Notes: generated by a model from the letters alone, not told the origin. A stretch of DNA of 64,000 bases from Promerops cafer (GCA_013398275.1 VZSE01000715.1:1-64000), one strand, 5' to 3'. Counted from the first letter of the stretch, positions 42,501-54,200 are shown. Made by a program: numbers and translations.

Positions 42501-45500
42501 GCTCAGCACGGTTTTCTAGCTAGAGCTTCATTAAGATCACAGAATCAACCAAGTTGGAAAAGACCTTGGAGATCATCAAGTCTAGCCTATAAAATACATA
42601 CAACCTATAAAATACATAAAGATTGACACTCCAAGCACATCTAAACACACTGAACCAGAACCATATGTGACTCCTTCCAGTGTTTCAGCCACTTACCTGC
42701 AGGAAATTCCAAGCAGTAGCCGTTGACTGGGGGCCTGAACTGTTTCACCAGGACAATGCAGTCGTAGTGCAGGGTTCTCTGTAGCACTGCTATCACTGCT
42801 ACACCTACCACAGCCACGGGAGACACAAGGACGTGGAATGTGAATGCAGCAGAAAGTGAGATTCTAGTGCCAGATCTGGAAATGATCTTGGCTGCTACTC
42901 TGAGCATTCAATGTTGAGATGCCTGCTCCAGAATCCTGAATGATGAATTTAAGCTCTTTATATCATGCATGGTGAGAGATCTTCAAAGCTCCTCAGCAAG
43001 CCAGAGGCACACATACCAAGCAAGACAGCCTCAGGGAAGAGCTCTCCTGCCTACAGAAATTGCTTGAAAGCCTCAGTAGGGAACTCTCTACTACACTCTA
43101 AATGTCTGAATTATGTCCCAAAGAGCCCCTTGGCCCCTAACAGCAGACCCAATCACCAGTTTGTGAGCTAGTCTGTGTCAGGGCACCCCTGATTTCTTTG
43201 GAAGTGCCCCATCATTTTAAAGTGAAAACAATGATCTTGGGAAAGCACTCCCACCAGTAAGGTTCTGATTCTTCAGCAGTTAAGTTAGCATTTCATTAGC
43301 TCAGGGGTATAGCCAGCTCTGCCAAGCCACCCGTTCCCCATCCTCATTCATTCAGGAACAGATCAGCTTGAAATCTGCATTGTCAGCTTATCAGAAGGAC
43401 TTTACCAGGAAAAAATGCAAACAGAAAAAGCCACCAATTCTTACCATCAGCTGTAACTCCCTTTTTGTTGCCAGTACGCTTTACGGTTTCCCAAGTTCTG
43501 TTTAAACAGAGAAAAGAACAAATGAATACATAAATAATCTTCTACCCTTGCTACTTTCATTTAAAGCAAAATGTACCATCACACAGTGAGGTTTTGTAAG
43601 AAGCAGCAGGCCATAGGCAGGCCCTGTCATACACTGGCACTATAAAATGTCTATAGCACAGTTTTCTTTTGCCTACTTAAGGAGGGAGAGAGAAAATAGT
43701 TAATTTTAGTTACACAAAAGATCCAATCTTGCTAATTTTAAGAGGATACTCTGCTGATGAACTGGGAGGCACTAGAGAAAGCAACCAGTACAGAATCTAA
43801 CACATTAAGGGGAGGGAACTAAAGCCATAACACCTACATAAATACAGCAAAACTAAAGAGTACAAAAGAATTGGACAGAAATGATAACATACAAGAGGAC
43901 ATTAATTTGTCAATAATATGCAAGATCCAGCACCACCAGCAGGGAAAAAGGAGCCCATAATGAAGAAGCAGAAAAGCCACAGGATGGACTCTCTGATTGT
44001 CACAGAGCAGTTGCACAGCTAGAACTTGCTTCTGTGTAGCATCTTTCCAAAGAACTGGAAATGCAACACAATCCAGGTCCAATGTGCCCAAGAGGATTTA
44101 GGAGCCAAATTCAATCCCAGTGCTGGCACATCTGACAGAGTAAGATTCTCTTCTCTCAACAGCAGGAACTCTGAAGGAACCTCACGACGAATAGCTCTCA
44201 TCTTGTGTCGAGTGATGTGTTTGTAATGTTCATGTTCTCTAGCCCAGGGCCAGTCTGTACAATTGGCAATCTGGAATACCAGAGAGGCAATTACCTGGTT
44301 TTCCCAAAGGCATCAGTGTAAGTTGTTTCTGCAAGCTTCAACCATTGTCTTTCTACAATTACCTAAAATAAAGAATTCTTTGTTAAATACATTACAAAAT
44401 TTATCCCAAAGAATTGGGAGAAACAACACAACTATTTTTAGGTTCTTTTGAAGACAAATTTCAGCATCACACCACATGCAGGAATGTGCAACAGCATTCC
44501 TGTTGCTAAAACAGAAAAAAAAAAAAATCAGTCTAAATTCATGACTATGAATAAAAATATAACCCCAAGACAGTAGATTTTCTTAACATGAGTTTTACAA
44601 CCAAGTTTTGATGAATTCAGTGGGATTTTATGTACTGCAAAGTCCTCATTTTTTAGTAGGACTTTGCAAGGGTAATATATCAGCTGCAAAAGGGTCTCTG
44701 GGCTGCAGAGACTTTATCTACACTGGTGCTCACGAGTGCCCCCGTGGCAGCGAGCACAGCCCAAAAGCTCAGCATGCAAGACCAAACCACCCTGAAACTT
44801 TTCTTGCCCTGATCCCAGACTGTGGCCTTGTGAAACTGCTGTTTTCTGCAGCTGTGAGAGTGATACATCATACCTGCCCCTTTAGGATTCTGAGAGCTGC
44901 TGAGTGAGTGCTTGGCATTAACACTATGACCAGTGTCTTTTCTGGGCTAAATGAGTTTATTTTCCCTATGATGTTTCCTCATCTTTTATGTAATTCATTT
45001 AAAAGAGAAGAATCCCTAGATATTAGCCTAGCATTCTGCTTCTTTTACTGTAACTTGTTTTAAAATGAGTTATTTTTATTGCTTTGTCTATTACTTTGAT
45101 GGGCAAAAAACATCTGCTTATAACAGCCTGAATGTGCCTTCCCAGAAAAAGGAAGAATGAAGTAAGATCAGCTGCCACTTTCATGGCAGACATTTCAGCA
45201 TCAGACCACACTGTTACTGCACAGTTACAGAACCACTTCTGATATAAGAGCCACTGGCAGAAAGAGGGTAAATACTTTCCTGTATTAAGCCCACATGATG
45301 ATTGAAAAAAGTAAATAGCTTAAAATATGTAAGATCTAATTATAAATTTCCAGTGATACCAAAGAGTACATTGTTTAAAAAAGGAGAACAACTAAGAAAC
45401 ATTACAAAAAAACCCCAAACAACAACGAACCAAACAAAGAAAGCAATAAAAAACCTATACAAAAACCAAACCAAAAGAGGATAAAATGAAAATGCTGCCT

Positions 45501-46437
45501 GCAAAAAACCCAGCTCTTAATAGGAAACCCAACAATATTACAAAAATTAAATCCTTTATGCTTGTGAAATATTCATATTAAAAAAATGCCCAAGAGAAAA
45601 GACATAATCCAAACAAATCTCTTCTTTCCCTGTACCTTGAAACCGGAAAAAATTACAAGAGTGTGTTCACTCCATGAAGAACAAGTAAAAGAAACTATAT
45701 TTGTGTTATAACAAGAGCAGGACACTGCCAAACCTGCCTTCACAACAAAAATTAAGAGTTCACTTTAAAGGTAACAGAAAGAAATACAGGCACTTTAGGG
45801 TGAAAATGCTTTTAATAAGAATGAAGTACCTCCAAAATCCTTTCTTAGGACTGGTATTATTCTTACTACTTCCTCACTGATGTCTTTGAAACGGCAATTA
45901 TCTAAATTCAAATCCTTTCAGAAAACATAAAACATGGTACAATCCTTAATGTTAAAGCAACCCTTGGTGGTTCACCACCTTAAAGAAACAGAACACTTTG
46001 AAATCTGTTGCTGAGTTTCATACCCCACCAATTTGTAAAGTCTCCCAGAGATATCAGCATTATTTCTGAACATTTAAAAACCTCCTGAACAGACAATACA
46101 AGAAATAGATGCAAAATCAGAAAAAAAAGAGAAGCAGCTTGAAATAATGCAACACTGTAGATTTCTCTCTCCTCATGGATAATTTGTATCATTATTTCAA
46201 TAAAGAGGAATTTCACATCTTTTAAAACTCTCTGACAATCAGGAAGAAGTGTTTCATCAATTGAATAGGTTTTCATGAACATACAGCCTCTCTAGCATTT
46301 TGTACTCTGCACTCACAAACTCACAAATAATTGTTATTTAACAACAAAAAGTGTCAAACCCACGCATGCTGTACCTCTTCCTTAAGGACGAATTGTTTAG
46401 CTGTTTTTGCAACTTCTGTGGATGTCTCAGCTGCCAT
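39397..46437 (-). CDS. NUDT5: ADP-sugar pyrophosphatase NUDT5
   Basis: NUDT5 is a Nudix hydrolase that splits ADP-ribose and related ADP-sugars to AMP plus sugar phosphate. In the nucleus it can make ATP from ADP-ribose and pyrophosphate. Nine minus-strand exons join to 663 nt, giving 220 residues; human has 219, with one extra residue here between the TWETVKR and TADG blocks. The Nudix box is intact: G98, E104 and R112-E-L-K-E-E-T-G119, so E113 and E117 match the human metal-binding E112 and E116. W28 and W46, which stack on the substrate in human, and the regulatory T45 fall at the same numbers. The C-terminus [20 protein letters not shown] and VPFMKF matches human. The start is MAAETSTEV in good context (aaaatgg). 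The promoter is shared with CDC123. Confidence 0.96.
39771..39824 (-). CDS. NUDT5: NUDT5 exon reading [17 protein letters not shown]
   Basis: A 54-nt exon. It completes E from the microexon, then [17 protein letters not shown], matching human [17 protein letters not shown]. The minus-strand acceptor is tctcctag and the donor gtaaga. Confidence 0.95.
40556..40564 (-). CDS. NUDT5: NUDT5 9-nt microexon
   Basis: On the minus strand atgatggag sits between a strong acceptor (gttttttcacttgcag) and a strong donor (gtacgt). With split codons it supplies D-D-G plus the first base of E. It bridges ...KQNL and EFVEVV, where human has KPGDGEFVEV. Skipping it would keep the frame but remove three residues. 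Confidence 0.85.
40965..41066 (-). CDS. NUDT5: NUDT5 exon reading [17 protein letters not shown]
   Basis: It reads [20 protein letters not shown], then [13 protein letters not shown], aligned with human [20 protein letters not shown]. The acceptor is gttggcag and the donor gtgagt on the minus strand. Confidence 0.95.
41626..41665. repeat. 20-bp tandem duplication (two units)
   Basis: caagtactgtcacctcccca occurs twice head to tail with no mismatch, in a NUDT5 intron. It looks like a recent local slippage event. Confidence 0.9.
42036..42131 (-). CDS. NUDT5: NUDT5 Nudix-box exon
   Basis: It begins in [18 protein letters not shown] and ends [14 protein letters not shown], a complete Nudix box. 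The minus-strand donor gtcttt is far from consensus, but frame and homology require it. Confidence 0.95.
42538..42585 (-). mobile_element. short CR1 LINE 3'-end fragment
   Basis: An inverted CR1 end only about 48 bases long (tcacagaatcaaccaagttg, accttggagatcatcaagtc) inside a NUDT5 intron. A duplicated 15-bp word (cctataaaatacata) abuts it. Confidence 0.8.
42586..42618. repeat. 15-bp direct repeat, period 18
   Basis: cctataaaatacata occurs at 42586-42600 and 42604-42618, directly at the edge of the short CR1 fragment. Confidence 0.85.
42697..42804 (-). CDS. NUDT5: NUDT5 exon reading [20 protein letters not shown]
   Basis: It continues [16 protein letters not shown] up to the Nudix box. Human reads [20 protein letters not shown] here. 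The minus-strand acceptor is gtggtag and the donor gtaagt. Confidence 0.97.
43445..43497 (-). CDS. NUDT5: NUDT5 exon with T45/W46
   Basis: It reads [18 protein letters not shown]45 is the phosphorylation switch known from human work and W46 is a substrate-stacking residue. The exon holds the one-residue insertion relative to human. Confidence 0.95.
44295..44362 (-). CDS. NUDT5: NUDT5 exon with W28
   Basis: It reads [20 protein letters not shown] then KT and part of R. It is less conserved than the core but W28 aligns exactly. The minus-strand acceptor is ctttattttag and the donor gtaatt. Confidence 0.93.
46375..46437 (-). CDS. NUDT5: NUDT5 first coding exon
   Basis: It reads [20 protein letters not shown] then E, 21 codons, ending on a codon boundary before gtacag. 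Human has [20 protein letters not shown], so length is conserved while sequence is not, as usual for this tail. About 27 bases of 5' UTR precede it, to a likely acceptor (tttgcacag) at 46465. Confidence 0.9.
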
Positions 46438-46464
46438 TTTCAGGAATGTCAGGTTTTTCCCCTC

Positions 46465-49400
46465 CTGTGCAAAGTCCAGATATATATGAAACAAAATCAA
46501 TATTTGCTTTCAGTGTCAAGTTAAAAGGTTCATTTCTGCACCGTAAATTAACAAATATAGTTTGTTGGAGAAAGTCAGGGACGTGTGAGGGCAAGTTCAG
46601 TTCATGTTTTCAGCTCCACCCAGTGATTTCAGAGTCGAATAATTCAAAGGAGAAATGTAAATTTGGGTCAAATCCCTGACTTGCATACTTTTAATAGTCC
46701 TATCAGCTGTCAGGTAGCTATGCCAGCTGAAGACACTTTTCTTAACTATTCAAATGTCAGACACACATACAGACAATCCGTTTCAGATTGTTTCATTCTA
46801 ATCTGGGTGAAATGCTCTGTCAACAGTGTCTGAACAACAAGACTCTGCACTCCACTGTGAAAGTTCAAAAAAAACCTTATACCAAGAGGACTTCAGTAGT
46901 AAAAATTGTTTGCTATTAAAAGTCAGAACTAGAACCTACCTCCACCTGACATCACAAATAAACACGTAAATGACTCAATCCTTCCACTAAAAAACAAGGT
47001 CAAAAAACTACATGTGTGTTGCAAGTCTGTGCAGCACGTGGGGCTGGTGTGACCATGGCATGTCAGTCTCTTACTGGGAATGATGTGCCCAACACCATGC
47101 AAAAGGCAGCATTTTCATTAAAAAATGCTCAAAGCAAGGCTCTGCACCTGCAGCTCAGGGCCTCAGCCTGCATCCCCAGGAAAGTGAGCTCATGCACTCT
47201 CTCTATCCAGTTCCAGCCTAAAGACACAGCAGGCAGCAGAAAAAAAAAATGTATTAGAGACTGACCCTGCATCACTGTGGAACTACGGGGCACTTTCAGC
47301 ACAGAAACTTATACCAGGGAAACCATCTCTGATATTAACTTAATACTGAAGTCCTGAAAATCATCATGAATCATAAGCAAAAGTAAGTGAAAAGAAACAA
47401 ATCAGTTTAAACACCAGGAGAAATGAGATGAGATAATCTTAAAGATCTCAATCATCCATAGCATTGATGGTCATAAACTTTCCATAAAGTCAAAAAGAAT
47501 CTTTCCATCACTTCAGCTATGGATTAACAGGGCTCTGTGTGGTCTCTAGCAATGAACAGTACCAAAGTGTGTGAAAACCCTTTCTGTCACATCCAACTTT
47601 AGCACTTTCATTTTTCACTTCAACTTCATCCTTTTATGGTAACATCTGTTGCACACTTATGAAACACGAAAGAGCCAACAATCAGCTTTCTTACATACTG
47701 GACTCACATTTACTTGCAGTCAGTAGTTAAAAGGAACAAGTGGGACTAAATATTTCTGCTTATCAGCAGGAGTAAAACTAAAGTACATGAAACCATTTCC
47801 TTGGTCTCTACATAGGGCAGGCTCTTTCTTAAGTCTTAGGAAAGTGGTTTTGGATGAAGCAGGTTATAGAGGTCAAAGGTGCAGATTGATTTTATCAAGT
47901 CTGGAAAAGAAACTCTGACCTGTTAAACCAAATTCTGTTCCTTCAAAAAAATGTTCTATAATATTCTCTTAAAGTAATGAAGCTCCTTTTCAAAACTACA
48001 TAGTTTTATTATCTACCTTACCACTATTTGTACGAAAAACTGTTCAGTTGCTTGTGTTCCAGTTTCTATCCCACTTCAGTTCAGTCAGCTGTTCCAATGT
48101 TTGGAACTTCCTTCTCTTAGGATTGAAGAGTTTTATCTGGACAATGGCCATGGTCTCATGCTGTGACTCTCAAATACAAGATTAAGCTTTCCACCAAACA
48201 TAGGCAAAAGAAGCACAGTCCAGGAGAAAAAGTCAAAGGGGGCTCTGTGTGATGTCTTTAAAAACACAAAAACCTTACATGCTCAGCTACAGCAAATTCA
48301 CCTGCTACATTTGGAAAGAATTATAGCCTTTTGCATTGTCAATATAAATACATGAGGAGTAGAGAGTGAACCATAGCCTTGTTAAAGTTGTCTTTGGATC
48401 AGGCTAAGTCTTCCTCTTTTACTCTCCCCTCACAGGAAATCCTGTTCCGTTGATCACACTAATCCTTCTGCACAAACATCAGTGTAGCTTTCTCAAATGT
48501 GAATTACCACAGTCGTACCATGAAAAAAAATACTAGAACCTCATCTCATGGCAGAACCTATCTTCAAAACAGCTTGTTCTCTCCTGAGAGATTCAGTGGT
48601 GACTTGCTACTTAAAACAACAACAACAACAACAAATGTACCATTTCAGTGGTTTGAATGATCACTAAAACCTAAAATGGGTGAACAGCTCAAAGAGAGGA
48701 GAACACTGATCGATCCCACCTTCTGTAGTTTGGGTCTCCTCCACAAGTGGGTGCAGTAACTCTACATATAGTAACATTTTTAAAAGTTCCACCAAAACAG
48801 TATTTTTGTCCAGATTCAGTTGGCGGTATAGACGTGAGAATTTCTGCTGTTAGAAAGCTGAAATACTGTTTGGTTAAATGAAGGCTGCAATTCTGGCATC
48901 TTACGTTAGTCATGCTGTCAAGGATGGCAACATCTCTTGCTCATAAACAAAATTAGCTGCAACTGAAAATTAAATTTAACACTGAGATGTGAGGTTTCCA
49001 AAGGCCTATTTAGCTTTCAGAACATGCCTTGTCTTGCAGTTCTTCTATCTCATAAAATTCCCTCTGCATATAAATATGAGTTCATTTGAGTTAAAAATCC
49101 AATGCAGCTGATACAGCAGCCTGAGAACCTGGCTACCTGACTTAGGATTACATGAGCTCTATGAATACACATTTTTAATAGTTATAAATGCAATCTTAAG
49201 AATATGTCAAAGTGCCCACATTTATCAGCTGCCTTAACATGAATCAAGAGCACTGGAATCAATTATGGGGAAAAATAAATGTTTTCGACTTTGTCTGGTA
49301 GTTTTTGTGCCCAGTGTTACAGTATACTGCTGGCAAATCATGCTACTTCTTCCATTTATTTCAAACTGGGGTCAAATTCTGTCCTGAAAAAGCCATGCCA

Positions 49401-50260
49401 TTTATAAAACATGTAAGTTTATTCCCATTGCTTATTCCTTTATTGAGTGGCTTCCTTTCAAGGCAGCATCCAGCCATTCTACAGTTCCCAAATTATCCTT
49501 CCCAGCAGTTAAAATCTTAAGCCAACCAAGGTCTGTGAATCAGTTCGAGAGAGAAGTCAAGATATCAGAACTACACTTCAATATTAACACTTAGATAGAT
49601 GGATGAGCTTTCCTAAATCACTTTTCAGAAGACACACTGATCCAAACACACATTCCAGCTGACAGCAACCAGATTTAATGGAAGCTCAGCAATGGGGGTC
49701 CCATGGCAAACTCAAGCCCAAGGTCAAATGAAATACAGATTTCCTTATAAAGAATGTGCGAAAGAGACACTGGCAACATTTTATGCACAATTTAACCAAC
49801 AGCAATCTGAGATACCTAGGCTGAAGATAAACATCATTAAAGACTCCTAAGGCACTTTAAACTTGTTAGTTGCACGTTAGTGCTGCAATTCTAGAAACAA
49901 AATCAATTAAGTAGCAATTAAGTTGAGGGGAGGGAGAAAAGTAGCAGGAGAATGTTTCATTTTTATCATGGTATCTAGAATCATGGATGACCCACTGACT
50001 GCCAAATAAAATATGGACAAGTAACTGCAGAGCAAACAAGGATTATTTCACAGAAGCAGAAGAGGGTTAGAGGCAGCCCCATGGTGTTATCAAACTTTCC
50101 AACAGCTGAGGTGTCACACAGCTAGGGGAGACACCCCCAGACTGCAGATGTGACAGCACAGGAGGAAACCAAATAGAAACAATGCCACGCAGGGGACATA
50201 ACAGCTGAACCATAGGGCTTAAAAATCCCCCATACTACTCTGTTAATGCTTGACTTGGGA
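46465..50260 (-). other. NUDT5 intron 1
   Basis: About 3.8 kb of mostly AT-rich sequence with a short (aac)n run near 48.62 kb. I see no conserved coding exon and no other clear repeat before the CR1 copy at 50.27 kb. Confidence 0.75.
48616..48634. repeat. (AAC)n microsatellite
   Basis: A short perfect run of aac units (aaaacaacaacaacaacaac) in NUDT5 intron 1. Confidence 0.9.
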
Positions 50261-50269
50261 CTGAACAAA

Positions 50270-50866
50270 ATTAAATTGTGGTTGATTAAAAACTTAACAC
50301 GAGCTGACAATGTGCGCTCACAGCCCAGACAGCCAAAGATGTCTTGGGCTGCATCCAAAGATTCTGCCCCTCTCCCCTGCCCTTATGAGAGCCCACCTGG
50401 AGCACTGTGCACAGTTCTGTGTCCCCAACATTACAAGGACACGGAAGTGTTGGAGCAAGTCCAGAGGAGGCCACGAAGTTGATAAGGGGACTGGAACACC
50501 TCCCTTACAAAAACAGGCTGAGAAAATTGGAGAAGGTTTTGTGGAGACCTCAGAGCACCTTCCAGTACCTGAAGGAGCTACAGGGAAGCTGGAGAGGGCC
50601 TATTTATCAGAACTGTAGTGGTAGAACCAAGAGTAATGGGTACAAATTCAAAGAGGAAAAATTTAGGTGAGATATTAGGAAGAAATTCTTTACTGTGAGG
50701 GTGGTGAGACACCAGAACAGATTGCCCAAGGAGCTGTAGATACCAGGTTGGATAAAGCCTTGAGCAACCCGGTCTCATGGGAGGTGTCCCTGCCCATGGC
50801 AGGGGGTGATCGGAACTGGATGATCTTTAAGGTCCCTTCCAACCCCTTAACATCCTATGAGTCTAT
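50270..50866 (+). mobile_element. CR1 LINE 3' fragment next to the NUDT5/CDC123 promoter
   Basis: At about 600 bases this is the longest 3'-end CR1 copy in the window. It includes gccaaagatgtcttgggctg, cacctggagcactgtgcaca, ggctgagaaaattggagaag and the terminal words ggtcccttccaacccctta and acatcctatgag. It ends about 300 bases before the CDC123 ATG. Confidence 0.9.
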
Positions 50867-50929
50867 GAAACAGCTCCATGCAGGGCACACGCGGGCGCAG
50901 GGAGGACAGCAGAACCTACAAGGATACGA

Positions 50930-51168
50930 CGTTACTCAGCCATTCCTTGGCTCGGGGCAGGGCAGAGCGAAGGCAGCGCTGTGGGAGGCTCCGAGGCGCT
51001 GCTGCCGAGCGGGGCCCGCACCGGGCAGCGCTGAGGCGGCGGGGGCGGAGCCGGGCGCTGTGCGCCGGCGATGGCGCCGGGCGGCGCCCAGAGCTGCGCG
51101 GGAGGTTCCGGGCGGAGCGGGAGCTTCCGGGAGCGGCCGGGCTGAGGAGGAGGAGGAGGAAGAGGAGG
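50930..51168. promoter_or_regulatory. bidirectional NUDT5/CDC123 CpG-island promoter
   Basis: A dense CpG- and GC-rich block lies directly upstream of the CDC123 ATG. In human, NUDT5 and CDC123 are head-to-head neighbours at one promoter. The minus-strand NUDT5 first exon (non-coding) should start here, but I cannot fix its donor. An ETS-type site GCTTCCGG is at 51123-51130. A purine-rich (gag/gga) 5' UTR precedes the ATG. No TATA box is seen. Confidence 0.7.
51123..51130 (-). promoter_or_regulatory. ETS/GABP-type site
   Basis: GCTTCCGG (CCGGAAGC on the minus strand) lies 39 bases before the CDC123 ATG. Such sites are typical of TATA-less bidirectional housekeeping promoters. A second, weaker copy (gttccggg) lies nearby at about 51105. 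Confidence 0.45.
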
Positions 51169-51242
51169 ATGAAGAAGGAGCAGGTGGCGCACTGCCAGTT
51201 CTCCGTGTGGTACCCGCTCTTCAAGGCCGTCACCATCCGCAG
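51169..51242 (+). CDS. CDC123: CDC123 exon 1
   Basis: It reads [20 protein letters not shown] then VTIR, in context gaggaggatga with A at -3, ending before gtgtgg. Human starts MKKEHVLHCQFSAWYPFF. Confidence 0.94.
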
Positions 51243-54200
51243 GTGTGGGCGGTGAGGGGCGGCGGGGCCTGGGAGAGGCGGTGCGGCCGTGGGGGAGCGG
51301 TGTGGGGTAAGGACGAGTATGCGGCCGGGTGGGAGCAGTGTGGGGCGAGGGAGAGTATCCTGCCCCTCCCCTCAGCCCTGGGGACTGAGGCTCACCTGGA
51401 GTGCTGTGTTCTGTTCTGGACTCCGCAGAGTAGGAGGGACGTGGAGCTCCTGGAATGGGTCCAGTGCAGGGCTACGGGTATGATTAAGGGACTGGAAAAG
51501 CTGAGGGAGCTGTGCCTGTGCAGGGAATGACAGAATGGTTTGGGTTAGGAGGGNAGGAGCAGGTGGCGCACTGCCAGTTCTCTGTGTGGTACCCGCTCTT
51601 CAAGGCCGTCACCATCCGCAGGTGTGGGCGGTGAGGGGCGGCGGGGCCTGGGAGAGGCGGTGCGGCCGTGGGGGAGCGGTGTGGGGTAAGGACGAGTGTG
51701 CGGCCGGGTGGGAGCAGTGTGGGGCGAGGGAGAGTATCCTGCCCCTCCCCTCAGCCCTGGGGACTGAGGCTCACCTGGAGTGCTGTGTTCTGTTCTGGAC
51801 TCCGCAGAGTAGGAGGGACGTGGAGCTCCTGGAATGGGTCCAGTGCAGGGCTACGGGTATGATTAAGGGACTGGAAAAGCTGAGGGAGCTGTGCCTGTGC
51901 AGGGAATGACAGAATGGTTTGGGTTAGGAGGGACCTTAAAGATCGTTTGGTTCCAATCCTCTGCCACGGGCAAGGACACCTTAAAATCTAGACCAGGTTG
52001 CTCCAAGCTCCTTCCAACCTGGCCTTGGGCACCTCCAGGGATGGGACAGCCACAGCTTCTCTGGGCAACCTGTGCCAGGGCCTTACCACACTCACAAGAA
52101 AAAATTTCTTTCTAAAATCTATCTAAATAAACTCTCTCTCAATTTGAACCCATTCCCAATGTGCTGTCAGTACAAGCTCTTGTAAATAGTCTTGTTCCAT
52201 CTTTCCTTCAAGTTCCCTTCAGGTAGTTGAAGGAAGAAGAGATGACTGAGAGGGGACTTCATTAATGCATATAAATATCTAAAAAAGGGGTGCCAAAGGA
52301 TGGACCAGGCTCTGCTTGGTGTGTCTGCAATAGCAGGCAAAGGGAAGAAACTGATGCCCAGGAAGTTCCACCTGAACATGAAGAATTTCAGTCCTGGGCA
52401 GTGACCAAGCACTGGAACAGATTGTCCAGAGAGGCTGTGGAGTCTCCCTCACTGGAGATGTTCCAGAACTGTCTGGACACAACCCTGTGCCATGTGCTCT
52501 GGGATGGCTCTGCTTGAGCAGGGAGGTCGGAGCAGATGAGCCCTGTGCTCCCTTCCAGCCTGACCCATTCTGGGATTCTGTGGGGCTGGGCTGGGGTGAA
52601 AATGAGCTTGTGTTGGGGCAGGGTTGGGTGAGATAGAGGGGACCTGTGTGGGGCAGAGCTGGAGTGGTGGTGAAGGATTGATTGAGCCATCAGCCACAGT
52701 CTCAGGGGCTGGGGTCTTGTCTCTACATCCCAAGGGAGTGTTTTGGGAAGCCCTGGGGCAGGCCATGTAACCCTGTGCTCCCTGCTCTCCTGGTGGGACT
52801 CCATGCTGAGCATCAGGAGATATCCACACTGCTCCTATTATCCACATCCTGCGATCCACACTGCTGTTCCTACTTGCCTACTTAAACTGTAACTGAACAA
52901 GTCCAACCCAAGTGGCCAGCTTGGTGTTTCTGTGTATTTCTGGAAGCCATTGGAATATCTGCAGTTTCTAAGGTGCTGCTGCAGGTTGTGAGATAGTTAC
53001 AAGAAATACCAGTAGCTCGGGAAAGTCGAGATAGTTGCCGCCTTGGATCAAAAAGTGCTGACATCATGCTTTTAGTAATCAACGTATTTGATCTTTTATC
53101 TTTCTTAGTGTTTAACACAGGCTTATTTTTGGTAAGTTTAGTGATAGTCCTGCATTTTTGGAACATTAGCGTGGCACAGGCAAATTTTGATTGGGATTTC
53201 AGAAGGAAAACCTTTAGTTTGAGCAACATGTTGTCTCCTCACAAGCTGCACACAATTTTACTTGGAATTTCTTAGAGCTTTGAAGGAGTGGGGCATTTTT
53301 GTGTGTTTCAACTAAAATTTTTGTCCTATGCTTCCCTGGAGAGAAAATGGGCATTGCTTCTTTTGGGTGAGGGATAAGATGGGTGAAAGAGAATTTTCTT
53401 CCATAATGTTAGAGGATAAAACATAGCATTGTTGGGGTATGTGCTATGAAAAAAAACCAAATTCTTTTATTCCACTCGGATTTTATTATAACAAGTAATA
53501 ATAAGGTATTAAAGAGATTTTCACATTTCTTCCAGTGTTATACTTCCCCTGCCAGAGAATGTGAAAGAATATTTGCTGGATGATGGAACACTGGTGGTTT
53601 CTGGAAGGTAAAAGTGTGTTTTCTCCCCACCTTCCAAGTATTAATGCCATTTTATAGTCACAGCACCATTTTGTATATACATATTGTATTGAGCATAATG
53701 AGTTTTTAAATGTGACCAGTGTGACTGCAGTAAACCTCACACTGTGTGAGCATGTGAATGGGCTGACTGTTGTTAGTACAGCTGGATTTGCTGGTGCCTG
53801 AAGCAGATCCTAAAATCCATGAACTACAATTCATTCTAGACCAAGTGGACACAGTCCTTTCATTTTTTTCTCTACCTTTCTCTGGGGAGTGTACCAGTCC
53901 CTGGGATGCTCAGCTGCTGGTTTGTGTTTGGTTCTTTGGATCTAGTTGGGTCCAGTTCACAGGCTTGACCTGTCCAATGCCAGTCTAGGAATGAAGTGAC
54001 ATTACCTGAGCTTAATTCTCAATAAAATAAGCTATATACAAACTCAATAATTAGTAACATTTGATATAATCATTTGCATATGGGTAATCCACGCATATGA
54101 CAAAGCTGAATATCCTGTATGAACACCCATGCCAGGATTTTGGATGCAGAAGAATGAGGTGGATAGATGGCAGGAATAGCTGGTAAGAACACAGGCCTTG

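Noticed and set aside
50748..51530. A 260-codon plus-strand open frame, the longest in the window
   Set aside because: It runs from CR1 sequence through the GC-rich NUDT5/CDC123 promoter, overlaps CDC123 exon 1 in a different frame and ends in more CR1. GC-rich DNA with few stops explains it; there is no recognisable domain.
51556..51621. A second CDC123 exon 1 as a real alternative exon
   Set aside because: It lacks the ATG and promoter, follows a lone n and sits in a near-identical 378-bp copy, so an assembly duplication is far likelier.
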